Of a stretch of DNA of 29,806 nt, positions 9,107 to 16,748 are shown in pieces. This DNA is from CAYXUW01 sp964468375. Its GTDB lineage: Bacteria > Planctomycetota > Phycisphaerae > Sedimentisphaerales > Anaerobacaceae. The stretch spans positions 1 through 29,806 of the forward strand of contig CAYXUW010000006.1 in assembly GCA_964468375.1 (NCBI GenBank), read 5' to 3'. The notes beneath the pieces were generated by a model. It saw nothing but the letters and a program-made list of their open reading frames with translations. It was not told the DNA's origin and searched no databases. A program made the position numbers and the translations under genes. Positions within the stretch are counted from its first letter, which is position 1, and every line of letters begins with the position of its first letter.

Positions 9107-9121
9107 GGCTCGCTCCTACCC

Positions 9122-9147
9122 AGCTCAAAAGCCCTTCGGCTTTAGCT
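9122..9147 (-). other. Hairpin in the leader of the sigma-factor gene
   Basis: On the minus strand the arms AGCT plus AAAGCC pair with GGCTTT plus AGCT around a GAAG loop, with a 2-nt bulge. It ends a few nucleotides before the AGGAG ribosome site of the sigma gene. It could damp translation or act as an attenuator. The T run after it is only four bases, so it is a poor terminator. Confidence 0.4.
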
Positions 9148-9199
9148 ATGAAGGTTAAATTTATTTTTGACTCTACCAATTATTAGGATTACCTGTTTC

Positions 9200-9214
9200 A
9201 GCGGACAATCCGCT
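9200..9214 (-). other. Small hairpin between rpsA and the sigma gene
   Basis: Arms AGCGGA and TCCGCT pair perfectly around a 3-nt loop in the 182-bp space after rpsA. No U tract follows on either strand, so the function is open: a 3' end stabiliser of the rpsA message or an operator. Confidence 0.3.
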
Positions 9215-9288
9215 TCTAACGGTATCGGTCAAATACACCTATAGGTTTAGCTGATTAAATGCGACTGGTTTATACCGGCCGAGAAGCT

Positions 9289-11127
9289 TTAATTATCGGC
9301 CTTCTCCTCTGCGCTATCACTGCTGACCTGTTCAGCGTTTTCTGTTTGTTTCGGCTGTTCGGTATCGTCGGTTTCAGAGTCGGCTTGCTGCTCCTGCGGC
9401 TCTTCATCAGAGCCAATATCAGCACCAGAAAAAACGGTTTGCTCATCGGACTGCTGTGCGGTTTTGTCTGCCTGGTCTTCGGCGGCCCATTGCACTCTTC
9501 GCAAACTCAAGCCGATTTTACGTGCCTCGGTATCGACTCTTAGAATTTTAACCTCGATTTCCTCATCCTGCTTAACGATATCCTGAGTTTTCTTGATTTT
9601 ATGGTCTGCGAGCTCGGAAATATGGAGCAAGCCCTCCAATTCCGGCTCAAGCTCAACGAATGCACCGAAATTGGTAATTTTTGTCACCTTTCCTTTAATA
9701 ATCTGGCCGGGAATGTATTTTTCGGGGATTGCATGGAGCCAGGGATCCTCAGACATCTGCTTTATTCCCAAAGATATTCGCCTTTTTTCCTCATTAACTT
9801 CGAGAACAACACATTTTATTTGCTGGTCTTTCTGTAGCATTTCGCTGGGGTGGCTGAATTTTTTTGTCCAACTAAGATCTGAAACATGTATCATTCCATC
9901 GATACCGTTTTCTATCTCCACAAAAGCACCGAAGTTGGCGAGCGAGCGCACGACGGCAGTAACAATGGTTCCGGGGGGGTATTTCTGTGAGGCGAGCGCC
10001 CAAGGATTTGCTTCTGTCTGTTTCAGGCCGAGAGAAATTTCCTGTTTCTCTTTATTGACGCTAAGGACGACTACCTCGATTTCGTCTCCCAAGTTGAGCA
10101 TCTCGCAGGGGTGGGTCAGGCGTTTGGTCCAACTCATTTCAGAGATATGGACGAGCCCTTCAATTCCATCTTCCAGTCGTATGAAGGCGCCGTAATTCAT
10201 AAGGTTTACAACTTTCCCCTTTACCTTGGCTCCGACCGGATAGCGCTGTTCGACATCTTCCCAGGGGCTGGAGGATTTCTGCTTTAGCCCAAGGGAAATT
10301 CTTTCGTTTTCCTTGTCCACGCCGATAACAACAGCCTCGATTTCCTGGTCGAGCTGAATTATCTCAGAGGGGTGTGATATTCTACCCCAGCTCAAATCGG
10401 AGATATGCAACAGTCCGTCCACGCCGCCCAAATCCACGAACACGCCAAAGTCGGCGATGTTTTTGACCACACCTTTTCTCAATTGCCCGACCTCGATTTC
10501 CGAGAGGATTTTTTCCTTGCTACTCTTGCGTTCCTGCTCAATGAGCTTTCGTCTGGAAACAACGATATTTCTGCCCTCGATGTCAATTTTCAGAATTTTG
10601 CATTTAATTTCTTTTCCGATGAACCGGCTGATATCGCCGGGTTTTCTAATATCGACCTGTGAGGCTGGCAAGAAGACGGGGACTCCAATATCAACGAGCA
10701 GGCCGCCTTTGATGCGTCTTATAACTCTGCCGGTGACAACATCACCTTCGGTCTTGGTGTTTACGATTTCCTCCCAGCCCCTGATGCGGTCTGCTTTTCG
10801 TTTACTCAACAGGATAAGTCCGCCTTCGGAATCGGTGTCTTCGAGAAGGACTTCGATTTCTTTTCCCGGTTCTATTTCATCGGGGCTGTCAAATTCGACG
10901 GCATCGACAACGCCTTCGCTTTTGAGACCGACCTCGACAATAACGTCATTTCCTATCTGTGAGACTATGGTTCCTTTCAGGATAGTTCCCGGCAAACGGG
11001 AATCGACTTTTTTCTGGAGTATTTCTTCAAGGAACTGATTTTCCTTGTCCCCGAACATTTCGCCGACCTGCCGGTCAATGACTTCCTGCGAGAGTCCTAA
11101 TTTGTTAACTATATTTCTATCTACCAT
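9289..11127 (-). CDS. rpsA: 30S ribosomal protein S1
   Basis: S1 binds mRNA upstream of the start site and helps load it on the 30S subunit. The 612-residue protein has six S1 OB-fold repeats at about 45-112, 128-195, 213-283, 298-370, 385-457 and 472-545. Repeats 3-6 show the full pattern (for example GVVKNIADFGVFVDLGGVDG and LLHISDLSW). Repeats 1 and 2 are the divergent, ribosome-binding type. The last 65 residues form an acidic Glu/Gln/Asp-rich tail. It lies downstream of ispH in the conserved cmk-plsC-ispH-rpsA order. The ribosome site is weak, and a stable hairpin lies just upstream. Confidence 0.95.
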   Translation of the reverse strand: MVDRNIVNKLGLSQEVIDRQVGEMFGDKENQFLEEILQKKVDSRLPGTILKGTIVSQIGNDVIVEVGLKSEGVVDAVEFDSPDEIEPGKEIEVLLEDTDSEGGLILLSKRKADRIRGWEEIVNTKTEGDVVTGRVIRRIKGGLLVDIGVPVFLPASQVDIRKPGDISRFIGKEIKCKILKIDIEGRNIVVSRRKLIEQERKSSKEKILSEIEVGQLRKGVVKNIADFGVFVDLGGVDGLLHISDLSWGRISHPSEIIQLDQEIEAVVIGVDKENERISLGLKQKSSSPWEDVEQRYPVGAKVKGKVVNLMNYGAFIRLEDGIEGLVHISEMSWTKRLTHPCEMLNLGDEIEVVVLSVNKEKQEISLGLKQTEANPWALASQKYPPGTIVTAVVRSLANFGAFVEIENGIDGMIHVSDLSWTKKFSHPSEMLQKDQQIKCVVLEVNEEKRRISLGIKQMSEDPWLHAIPEKYIPGQIIKGKVTKITNFGAFVELEPELEGLLHISELADHKIKKTQDIVKQDEEIEVKILRVDTEARKIGLSLRRVQWAAEDQADKTAQQSDEQTVFSGADIGSDEEPQEQQADSETDDTEQPKQTENAEQVSSDSAEEKADN

Positions 11128-11144
11128 AAAATTAATTTCTCTAG

Positions 11145-11164
11145 ATTCCCGCTTTCGCGAGAAT
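11145..11164 (-). promoter_or_regulatory. Leader hairpin with GAAA tetraloop upstream of rpsA
   Basis: On the minus strand ATTCTCGC pairs with GCGGGAAT (8 bp, one G-U) around a GAAA loop. It ends about 17 nt before the rpsA ATG, which has only a weak AGAG-like ribosome site. In E. coli the rpsA start region is also hairpin-rich with a poor ribosome site and is autoregulated by S1. A similar role here is inference. Confidence 0.45.
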
Positions 11165-11210
11165 TACAAAAGGTTTCCTATAAGTGTTACTCATTTTTCA
11201 GCGTTCCCCC

Positions 11211-11262
11211 TTCTGTCCGCGACAGAATACCAAGGGTCGGCAATTTGTCCGCCTTCAGGCGG
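11211..11262 (-). other. Two hairpins in the ispH-rpsA gap
   Basis: TTCTGTC and GACAGAA (11211-11227, 7-bp arms) form one hairpin. CCGCC and GGCGG (11249-11262) form another whose loop contains the TGA stop of ispH. Neither is followed by a U tract in the minus direction, so readthrough from ispH into rpsA is expected. They may mark processing or partial termination. Confidence 0.35.
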
Positions 11263-12127
11263 GTTTAATTTTCGCTAAATTTTCGACAAATTCTGCTATC
11301 ACCCACTGGGGCGTGGAAGCTCCCGCTGTAACGCCCACGACGTGCGGCAAAGCCCGGTTTTTGCCAAAGAACTTATTTCTATCAAATTCGCTCCAGTTTT
11401 GCAAGTGAAAGGTTCTAGTATTATATTTTTTGCAGAGTTCTGCCAATCTGCAGGTATTTGCGCTTTCGAGTCCTCCGAGGACGAACATTACGTCGACTTG
11501 CTTGCACAAGCGGACGGCGGATTCCTGTCTTTTTATCGCTTCCCTGCACAGGGTATTGATTACTTTCAATTCGCTGAAGCCGTGTCGGCCTATGGCGGCA
11601 AGCATTTTGCTGAACTGCTCCTGACTTTGAGTGGTCTGGCAGACGATTCCCAATTTTGCGTTTGCTGGCAGCTTGTGCAAATCGGATTCATCTGCGAGGA
11701 CGACGACGCCGGGGGCTGAGCCGACGACGGCCTGAACTTCGGGATGATTTTCGTCGCCGACGACAACGACTCTATAGCCGGCATCGGCGAGCTCTTTTGC
11801 AATTTGCTGAACTCTCTTGACCAGAATGCAGGTAGCGTCGACGATATTGATTCGCTTTTGATTGAGCTCGGCGATTTGCTTCGGCGCTGCGCCGTGTGAG
11901 CGGATGATGACGGTTCCGGAGGTAATTTGTTCGGTGGAGTCGACGGTTTTGAGTCCCGCCTTTGCGAGGCGATTGACGACATCGGGGTTATGGATGATGG
12001 GGCCGAGCGAGTAGACGGGGCTTTTCGCCTGCTGTTCGGAGGATTTTGCCAGAACTTCTTCGGCCAGCTGGATGGCGTTTTTAACACCGGGGCAGAACCC
12101 GCAGTTTTCAGCAACGATTACTTTCAT
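11255..12127 (-). CDS. ispH: 4-hydroxy-3-methylbut-2-enyl diphosphate reductase
   Basis: This is the last step of the MEP isoprenoid pathway, giving IPP and DMAPP; it is a [4Fe-4S] enzyme. The three cluster cysteines are C12 (GFCPGV), C100 (DATC) and C194 (NTLC). Substrate-site residues H46 (HNPDV), H78 (RSHG), H128 and E130 (NHPEV), TTQS at about 165-168, SAN in GGLESANT and TAGASTP are present. The usual length is about 280-320; this has 290. It starts 6 bp after plsC, so the two are coupled. Confidence 0.95.
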   Translation of the reverse strand: MKVIVAENCGFCPGVKNAIQLAEEVLAKSSEQQAKSPVYSLGPIIHNPDVVNRLAKAGLKTVDSTEQITSGTVIIRSHGAAPKQIAELNQKRINIVDATCILVKRVQQIAKELADAGYRVVVVGDENHPEVQAVVGSAPGVVVLADESDLHKLPANAKLGIVCQTTQSQEQFSKMLAAIGRHGFSELKVINTLCREAIKRQESAVRLCKQVDVMFVLGGLESANTCRLAELCKKYNTRTFHLQNWSEFDRNKFFGKNRALPHVVGVTAGASTPQWVIAEFVENLAKIKPA

Positions 12128-12133
12128 ATATAA

Positions 12134-12796
12134 TCACTTTTCATCATATCCATAAGGTTTTAATTCTTTTTTTATTCTGCATTCTGACTGCATTTGTCTT
12201 AAAGTCTTAGTGAGGTATTCGGCGAGCTTTCTGTCCGGCATTTTTTTGACCTTTTCGGCGGTGATGCACTTTCCGTAGCAGATATCGATTCTCTTTCCCG
12301 GGCAGAAGAGTTTTTTATTTCTCGGCCAGGCCTCGAAGGCGCCGTCGACAACGACAGGGACGACGGCGGCGCCGCCCCTTCTGCAGAGTAGTCCGAAGCC
12401 GGGTTTGAAGGCGGAGATTTTTCCATCGGCCGAGCGTGTTCCTTCGGGGAAAAGGCATAATCCCCACCCGTCGCGGAGCTTTTCGATAACGGTTTTCATC
12501 GCGGTCAGGTCTGCAGTTCCTCTTTTAACGGGAATGGTGTTTACCGAGGTGATAAGCCGGCCGAACAGGCCGCGGAAAAGCGTGTCGCGGGCGAGAAAAT
12601 AGAGCGGCCTTTTGATGAATATGCCGCAGAGGACGGGGTCGAGGAAGCTCTGATGGTTGCCAATCAAAACGACCGGCCCGTTCTCGGGGACATTTTCCAG
12701 TCCCTGGGGGCGCAATTTGAAAAAGGTCTTGCAGAAGACCCTGCAGAGCCATCTTGCGAAGCGGAACCATCTCATTTTTGGTTTTTTCTCAGGCAT
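12134..12796 (-). CDS. plsC: 1-acyl-sn-glycerol-3-phosphate acyltransferase
   Basis: It adds the second acyl chain to make phosphatidate at the inner face of the cytoplasmic membrane. The acyltransferase blocks are present: NHQSFLDP (the catalytic HX4D), an RGTADLTAM stretch, FPEGTRS and the later VVPVVVDGA. I place the start at the ATG at 12796, overlapping the cmk stop by 8 bp, rather than at an earlier codon deep in cmk; ATG 12775 is a further option. Length is 220 residues. Only one amphipathic N-terminal stretch (about 8-22) suggests membrane association. Confidence 0.9.
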   Translation of the reverse strand: MPEKKPKMRWFRFARWLCRVFCKTFFKLRPQGLENVPENGPVVLIGNHQSFLDPVLCGIFIKRPLYFLARDTLFRGLFGRLITSVNTIPVKRGTADLTAMKTVIEKLRDGWGLCLFPEGTRSADGKISAFKPGFGLLCRRGGAAVVPVVVDGAFEAWPRNKKLFCPGKRIDICYGKCITAEKVKKMPDRKLAEYLTKTLRQMQSECRIKKELKPYGYDEK

Positions 12797-13463
12797 TTTT
12801 CTTTTTCTGCACAAGGCCGAGCAGCTTTTCGACAACCTGCTCTACAGTCAAATCGGTGGTATCGACGGTAACGGCGTCGGCGGCGGGCTTCAAAGGCCCG
12901 ACCGCCCTTCCGATGTCGCTTTCGTCCCTCGCTTCGATTTCCCTTTGAATTCGTTCGATATCAGCCGGCGATGTTTTAGCTTCCTCCATCGCCCTGCGTC
13001 TGGCCCTTTCCCCAGGAGTTGCGGTGAGGTAAAACTTGAAATTTGCACTTGGAAAAGCCACTGTGCCCTGGTCTCTTCCCTCGGTAACGATTTTGTCCTT
13101 CTCGGCGGCAAGCTGTCTCTGCATTTGCACCAATCTGCCCCTGACTCTCATAGATGAGGCAATATATCGAGCATTGGCAGTTACATCCGGCCGGCGCAGT
13201 TGGTCGGTAACATCAACGCCGTCAATTGAGGCGGCCATTTTGTTTTTTTCGATAGCGAACTTAATTTGCTTTTTATCCAGAACATCAAGCAGCTTACTTT
13301 CGTCGTTCATATCGACGCCAGTCTGCATCGCCGCCAGTGTTACGGCTCGATACATAGCACCGGTATCAAGAAATCCGGCGCCGAGCTTTTCGGCCAGCAT
13401 CGCCGCGACGGTGCTTTTGCCGCTCGCTGCGGGGCCGTCAATTGTAATAATCAAATCAGCCAT
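12789..13463 (-). CDS. cmk: Cytidylate kinase
   Basis: It phosphorylates CMP and dCMP with ATP. The 224-residue length is standard. The P-loop GPAASGKST is at residues 10-18, followed by FLDTGAMYRAVT. The CMP-binding domain contains LRRPDVTANARYIAS, and VTEGRDQGTVAFP marks the lid side. E. coli has GRDMGT-type sequence there; the Gln is a minor variant. It begins 1 bp after the SpoIIE-type gene and overlaps plsC by 8 bp. Confidence 0.95.
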   Translation of the reverse strand: MADLIITIDGPAASGKSTVAAMLAEKLGAGFLDTGAMYRAVTLAAMQTGVDMNDESKLLDVLDKKQIKFAIEKNKMAASIDGVDVTDQLRRPDVTANARYIASSMRVRGRLVQMQRQLAAEKDKIVTEGRDQGTVAFPSANFKFYLTATPGERARRRAMEEAKTSPADIERIQREIEARDESDIGRAVGPLKPAADAVTVDTTDLTVEQVVEKLLGLVQKKKNA

Positions 13464-13464
13464 A

Positions 13465-14748
13465 TTATTTAGATTGCCTGCTTGTCGAATTTACCTTGAT
13501 GACGATAATGCTCGTATCATCGACCTGTCGGGCAAGACCTACGAACCGTCTTCTGTATCCGAGGATGTCTTTAACCATCTGCTCTGCCGAGTCGGAGGTA
13601 AACTTCATTGCGGTTTCGAGCATCTTTTCTCTGCCCCACAATTCGCCATCGAAGTTGGCGGCATCAATCAGCCCGTCGGTATAGAACAGCAGGCAGTCGC
13701 CGTCTTTTAGCGTTAGGGTTTCAATCTGATATTCGGCCGTCGGCTCGATTCCAAGCACGAATCCGCCCTTGTCGAGCTCGGTGACTTTTCCGTCTCTTAT
13801 CAGGACAGCCGGCTCGTGCCCGCAATTGCAATAGGTAATAGTTTTTTCTTTGACATCAACAACAGCGTAAAACAACGCCACGAACTCGCCGTCTTTGCAT
13901 TCGCCGCATGCTGTTTTATTCAGCTTGCCGATAATTCTATCGATATTACACTTATCATGTTCAGTATCGGCGTAGGCCCTAACGGCGCCTCTGAACAAGC
14001 TCATCATAATCGCGGCGGGAATACCCTTGCCGATGACGTCGGCGATTGCTACGGCAAAACAGTTATCGCTTATCTGCAGAAAATCGTAGAAATCGCCGCC
14101 GACATCGAAACAGGGTATATAAGTAGCGGCTATATCCAAGCCGGGCATCAAAGGAGCTTTTTCGGGAATCATCCTCCGCTGAACTACTCCGCCCAAACGC
14201 ATTTGCTCAGCTATTCGCTGGCCCTCAATTGCTTCAGCATAAAGCCGAGCATTGGTTATCGCCACCGCGCACTGCGAGGCGATGGCCCTGGCAAGATTGA
14301 TATCGTCTTCGTAAAACTGTTTCGGCTTAGGACTATACAGCCGAAGAACACCAATGGCTTTACGTCTAAATTTCATTGCAACGGTAAGCTGGCTTACGAG
14401 AGCTTCCTTTATTGCGGCTTCTTTATATTTCACACGGCCGTCAACCCGCATATCATCCAGAACTATTGCCTCGCCGGCGAAAGCCGCCTTAATTACGGGG
14501 TCGTTTTTCGAAACCGGGCCTTTGTTTCTATATTCTTCACTTAAGCCATATGTGCTTCGCGTCATCAGCTCGCCGGCATCTTCATCCAAAAGGCGAATGG
14601 AGCAGGCCTTAACGCCGGTCATAATCTTTACCGCCGCCTCGGCAAGCTTATCCAGCACCTCCTGCAGTGAAAAAGCCCCTGCCACAAGGGTCGTGAGCTG
14701 ATAAATTTGCTCTTCCCTTTGACTCTGTTGTCTTGTCTTTTTTGCCAT
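13465..14748 (-). CDS. GAF domain and SpoIIE-type PP2C phosphatase
   Basis: A cytosolic signalling protein, probably a Ser/Thr phosphatase acting on an anti-anti-sigma-like partner or another phosphoprotein. The GAF sensor domain spans about 15-172 (SLQEVLDKLAEAAVKIM through AIASQCAVAITNARL). A linker helix is followed by the SpoIIE phosphatase at about 195-420, with metal-binding motifs DVGGDFYDF (D215, D219), IADVIGKGIPAAIMMS, FYTDGLIDA and QVDDTSIIVIK. No transmembrane segment is seen. It is the first gene of the cmk-plsC-ispH-rpsA-sigma-apt operon, which is unusual company. No anti-sigma kinase is adjacent. Confidence 0.9.
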   Translation of the reverse strand: MAKKTRQQSQREEQIYQLTTLVAGAFSLQEVLDKLAEAAVKIMTGVKACSIRLLDEDAGELMTRSTYGLSEEYRNKGPVSKNDPVIKAAFAGEAIVLDDMRVDGRVKYKEAAIKEALVSQLTVAMKFRRKAIGVLRLYSPKPKQFYEDDINLARAIASQCAVAITNARLYAEAIEGQRIAEQMRLGGVVQRRMIPEKAPLMPGLDIAATYIPCFDVGGDFYDFLQISDNCFAVAIADVIGKGIPAAIMMSLFRGAVRAYADTEHDKCNIDRIIGKLNKTACGECKDGEFVALFYAVVDVKEKTITYCNCGHEPAVLIRDGKVTELDKGGFVLGIEPTAEYQIETLTLKDGDCLLFYTDGLIDAANFDGELWGREKMLETAMKFTSDSAEQMVKDILGYRRRFVGLARQVDDTSIIVIKVNSTSRQSK

Positions 14749-14786
14749 AATTAGCTTCTAAACCCTTGCTATTACAACTCAAACGG

Positions 14787-14815
14787 ATTATACTTAAATT
14801 GCGGCTTTTAGTGAA
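14787..14815 (-). promoter_or_regulatory. Sigma70-type promoter of the SpoIIE-cmk-rpsA operon
   Basis: On the minus strand -35 TTCACT (14810-14815) and a perfect -10 TATAAT (14787-14792) are separated by 17 bp. The start is predicted near 14780, about 31 nt before the ATG at 14748. Confidence 0.65.
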
Positions 14816-14882
14816 CTTTAATCTACTCCGCTATTTGACCAGCTTACATAGGAAGCTTTTTTAAGTTGATGTGGAAGCAATA

Positions 14883-15158
14883 ATGAGCCAGATTGCCAAA
14901 CGCATAGTTTTTGTCGGCCGAGTCCAAGGTGTGGGTTTCCGCTTCACGGCATTTAACACAGCCAACCATCATCAGCTGACCGGTTTTGTCCGTAATCTGC
15001 ATGACAATACCGTTGAGATGCTCGCTCAGGGCCCAGCAGACGCAATCGACGATTGTATACAGGACATAGAAGAGTCCTTCGGCGGCTATATCAGAGAAAC
15101 CAAAATCACAGAAATCCCCTACGAGCCCAAGTATAAAGACTTCAAAATCACATTTTAG
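14883..15158 (+). CDS. acyP: Acylphosphatase
   Basis: It hydrolyses acyl phosphates such as carbamoyl or acetyl phosphate. At 91 residues it has the family length. VGRVQGVGFRFTAF carries the phosphate-binding loop and catalytic Arg, and GFVRNLHDNTVEM carries the catalytic Asn. I place the start at the ATG at 14883, with GGA seven nucleotides upstream, rather than at the GTG at 14871. It is transcribed divergently from the SpoIIE operon and converges on the FN3 gene, with 8 bp between the stops. Confidence 0.93.
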   Translation: MSQIAKRIVFVGRVQGVGFRFTAFNTANHHQLTGFVRNLHDNTVEMLAQGPADAIDDCIQDIEESFGGYIRETKITEIPYEPKYKDFKITF

Positions 15159-15166
15159 GCTATATT

Positions 15167-15784
15167 CTAAAGGACTGCTGCTACTATGTTGGAGGGCAAA
15201 CTTTCACCGCTTATATTGACCGCTTTTACGCGGTATTCGAGGCTGTTTCTTTGCGGCTGGTTTGTTAGGAATATTTCATTCTCAAATGCACTCGCTATCA
15301 GCTTCCACGAATCGAATTTTCCACTATCTTTCTGCTGACAGCGCCTCTGGATTATATAATTTCGTATACCTCCGCCTTCGGTTGGACCATCCCATTTCAA
15401 GGTAATACTGCCTTTTCCCTGATTTGCTGAATATAGATTATTCGGCTGACCCGGCTTCTCAACAGATTGCGGCAGCTTAGGAGACCCCCAGCCTATAAGG
15501 GCAAGTTTTGCAGGATCATTTGCTACATCAACTTCGGATTTTCGCAGACAATTTTTCATCGTTTCTTTAAGCAAGGCAAAACCTGCTGCTTTGTTTTGTG
15601 TTGCTAATTTTGCTTTTGCATATTTTTCACGCTGATTTTCCTTAGCACTCACATAAAACAGCTCTTGAACATTCAACATTGGCCAGACAATACTTGGAAA
15701 ATCAGCCGGATACTTCTGATAACCTGCAATCATCTGTTTTGCCAATGCTTCAATCTCAGCTTCTTTTTTCGGGAAACGAGGCAT
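15167..15784 (-). CDS. Helical plus fibronectin type III protein, copy 1
   Basis: This 205-residue protein has an N-terminal helical region (about 1-95, MPRFPKKEAEIEALAKQMI) and a C-terminal fibronectin type III domain (about 112-205), seen in GSITLKWDGP, NYIIQRR and EYRVKAVNISGESLPSN. There is no signal peptide or membrane segment, which is unusual for an FN3 protein. Either it stays in the cytosol or it is exported by another route. It is a tandem paralogue of the next gene with the same length and domain order, but it is AT-richer, has no clear ribosome site, and lies behind a terminator-like hairpin. Function unknown. Confidence 0.85.
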   Translation of the reverse strand: MPRFPKKEAEIEALAKQMIAGYQKYPADFPSIVWPMLNVQELFYVSAKENQREKYAKAKLATQNKAAGFALLKETMKNCLRKSEVDVANDPAKLALIGWGSPKLPQSVEKPGQPNNLYSANQGKGSITLKWDGPTEGGGIRNYIIQRRCQQKDSGKFDSWKLIASAFENEIFLTNQPQRNSLEYRVKAVNISGESLPSNIVAAVL

Positions 15785-15809
15785 AACTAATTTTCAATGT
15801 TTAAAAGAT

Positions 15810-15851
15810 GAATCAATTCTGCCCCCGTTGCAAACGGGAGCAGAATGATTC
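15810..15851 (-). terminator. Strong hairpin between the two FN3 genes
   Basis: An 18-bp stem (GAATC, ATTCTGC and CCCGTT segments with their complements, one bulge and one mismatch) closes on a GCA loop. T-rich sequence follows on both strands (TCTTTT on minus, GTTTTGTT on plus). It probably terminates or attenuates transcription of FN3 copy 2 before copy 1. Bidirectional use is possible. Confidence 0.6.
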
Positions 15852-15868
15852 GTTTTGTTCATCACACA

Positions 15869-16486
15869 TTACAATACTACGGCTGCTGTATTCGACGGTA
15901 AGCTTTCACCTGATATATTCGCTGCCTTTACGCGGTATTCCATCTGGATTCCCCGCGGCTGCTCCAACAGATGAATTTCTGTAGCAAGCGAAGTTTCAAT
16001 AACCTGCCACGGCCCGAAATCTCCGCCGCCTGCGGGTTCATCGCGCCGTTCGATGATGTAATTTCTCACAAGCCCTCCGTTTGAGGAACTGTCCCATTTG
16101 AACCAGACATCGCCCGGCCCTTCGACCGTCGGAACGAAATTTTCCGGCTGGCCCGGAAGCGGGACGGGCTGCGGCTGCTGTCTCGGCCCCCAGCCGATTT
16201 CAGCGAGTTTCTCAGGGTCATCTGCGACATCGACCTCGGAAAGCTTCAGGTCGTTTTTCATAAGTTCAACTAAATCATCGAGCTTTGCTTCCTTGGTTTC
16301 GGTAGCGATTTTTGCCTGCGCTCTCGCATCATCCTGATTGTTCTTATCCGTCTGATAGTTGGTTAGCACGGTTTGCAAGTCTGCTACCGTAACTGATGGA
16401 AAATCAGCTGCGTGGGCTGTGTAACCTGCTATCATCGCTTCTGCAAGCGCAACAACTTCTGCTTCTGTTCTCGGAAAAGTAGGCAT
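15869..16486 (-). CDS. Helical plus fibronectin type III protein, copy 2
   Basis: Also 205 residues. An acidic helical N-terminal part (about 1-95) contains SEVDVADDPEKLAEIGWGP, shared almost exactly with copy 1. A Pro-rich linker (QPQPVPLPGQP) follows, then an FN3 domain (about 112-205) with VWFKWDS, NYIIERR and EYRVKAANISGESLPSN. The ATG follows a strong AAGGGGG ribosome site, unlike copy 1. No signal peptide is seen. The linker and shared ends suggest the N-terminal part is a separate module, perhaps for targeting or assembly. I know similar FN3 hypothetical proteins from environmental bacteria but not their function. Confidence 0.87.
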   Translation of the reverse strand: MPTFPRTEAEVVALAEAMIAGYTAHAADFPSVTVADLQTVLTNYQTDKNNQDDARAQAKIATETKEAKLDDLVELMKNDLKLSEVDVADDPEKLAEIGWGPRQQPQPVPLPGQPENFVPTVEGPGDVWFKWDSSSNGGLVRNYIIERRDEPAGGGDFGPWQVIETSLATEIHLLEQPRGIQMEYRVKAANISGESLPSNTAAVVL

Positions 16487-16625
16487 AATATTACCCCCTT
16501 AAAAATATTGTTTCTATTTCACCAATCAGGACTATCCCGATGGATTAAAAAACTTCTCCCCTTTTTTCATATTGTGTCACTTAATCGTTTATGACTTGAG
16601 CCGTCTTTAAAATTTTTTGTTTGAT

Positions 16626-16644
16626 AGTGACATATATAGTCACT
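16626..16644 (+). terminator. Hairpin followed by T tract, possible terminator
   Basis: AGTGAC and GTCACT pair around ATATATA, and TTGTTTTTT follows on the plus strand. The shape is that of an intrinsic terminator, yet no plus-strand gene precedes it. It may end an unannotated small RNA or serve as an operator for the divergent FN3 gene. Confidence 0.35.
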
Positions 16645-16682
16645 TTGTTTTTTAATTGTCCTTTCTTTGGCTGATGAGTTTG

Positions 16683-16696
16683 TTTTAGCGCTAAAA
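16683..16696. promoter_or_regulatory. Perfect 14-bp palindrome
   Basis: TTTTAGCGCTAAAA is a perfect dyad upstream of FN3 copy 2 and close to the repeat array. It has the size of a dimeric regulator site; no regulator is identified. Confidence 0.35.
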
Positions 16697-16712
16697 AAAA
16701 ATTTCGCTGTCC

Positions 16713-16744
16713 CGATGTTCATCCGATAAATCGGATTTACATCG
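16713..16744. other. 12-bp stem hairpin bordering the repeat array
   Basis: CGATGT and ACATCG form the outer stem and ATCCGA and TCGGAT the inner stem, with a 2x2 internal loop and a TAAA loop. The structure ends a few bases before the first unit of the repeat array and shares the GATGT word with it. Confidence 0.5.
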
Positions 16745-16748
16745 TTAA

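Noticed and set aside
9277..9301. Intrinsic terminator at the end of rpsA
   Set aside because: GGCCGA and TCGGCC can pair across the stop codon, but the loop is long, an alternative pairing competes, and no T tract follows on the minus strand.
13816..14544. 242-codon open frame antisense to the SpoIIE-type gene
   Set aside because: It lies wholly within a gene whose motifs are intact; no ribosome site or domain was seen.
14835..14863. Promoter of acyP
   Set aside because: TTGACC is a good -35, but no acceptable -10 lies 16-18 bp downstream, and the start site would fall close to the ribosome site.
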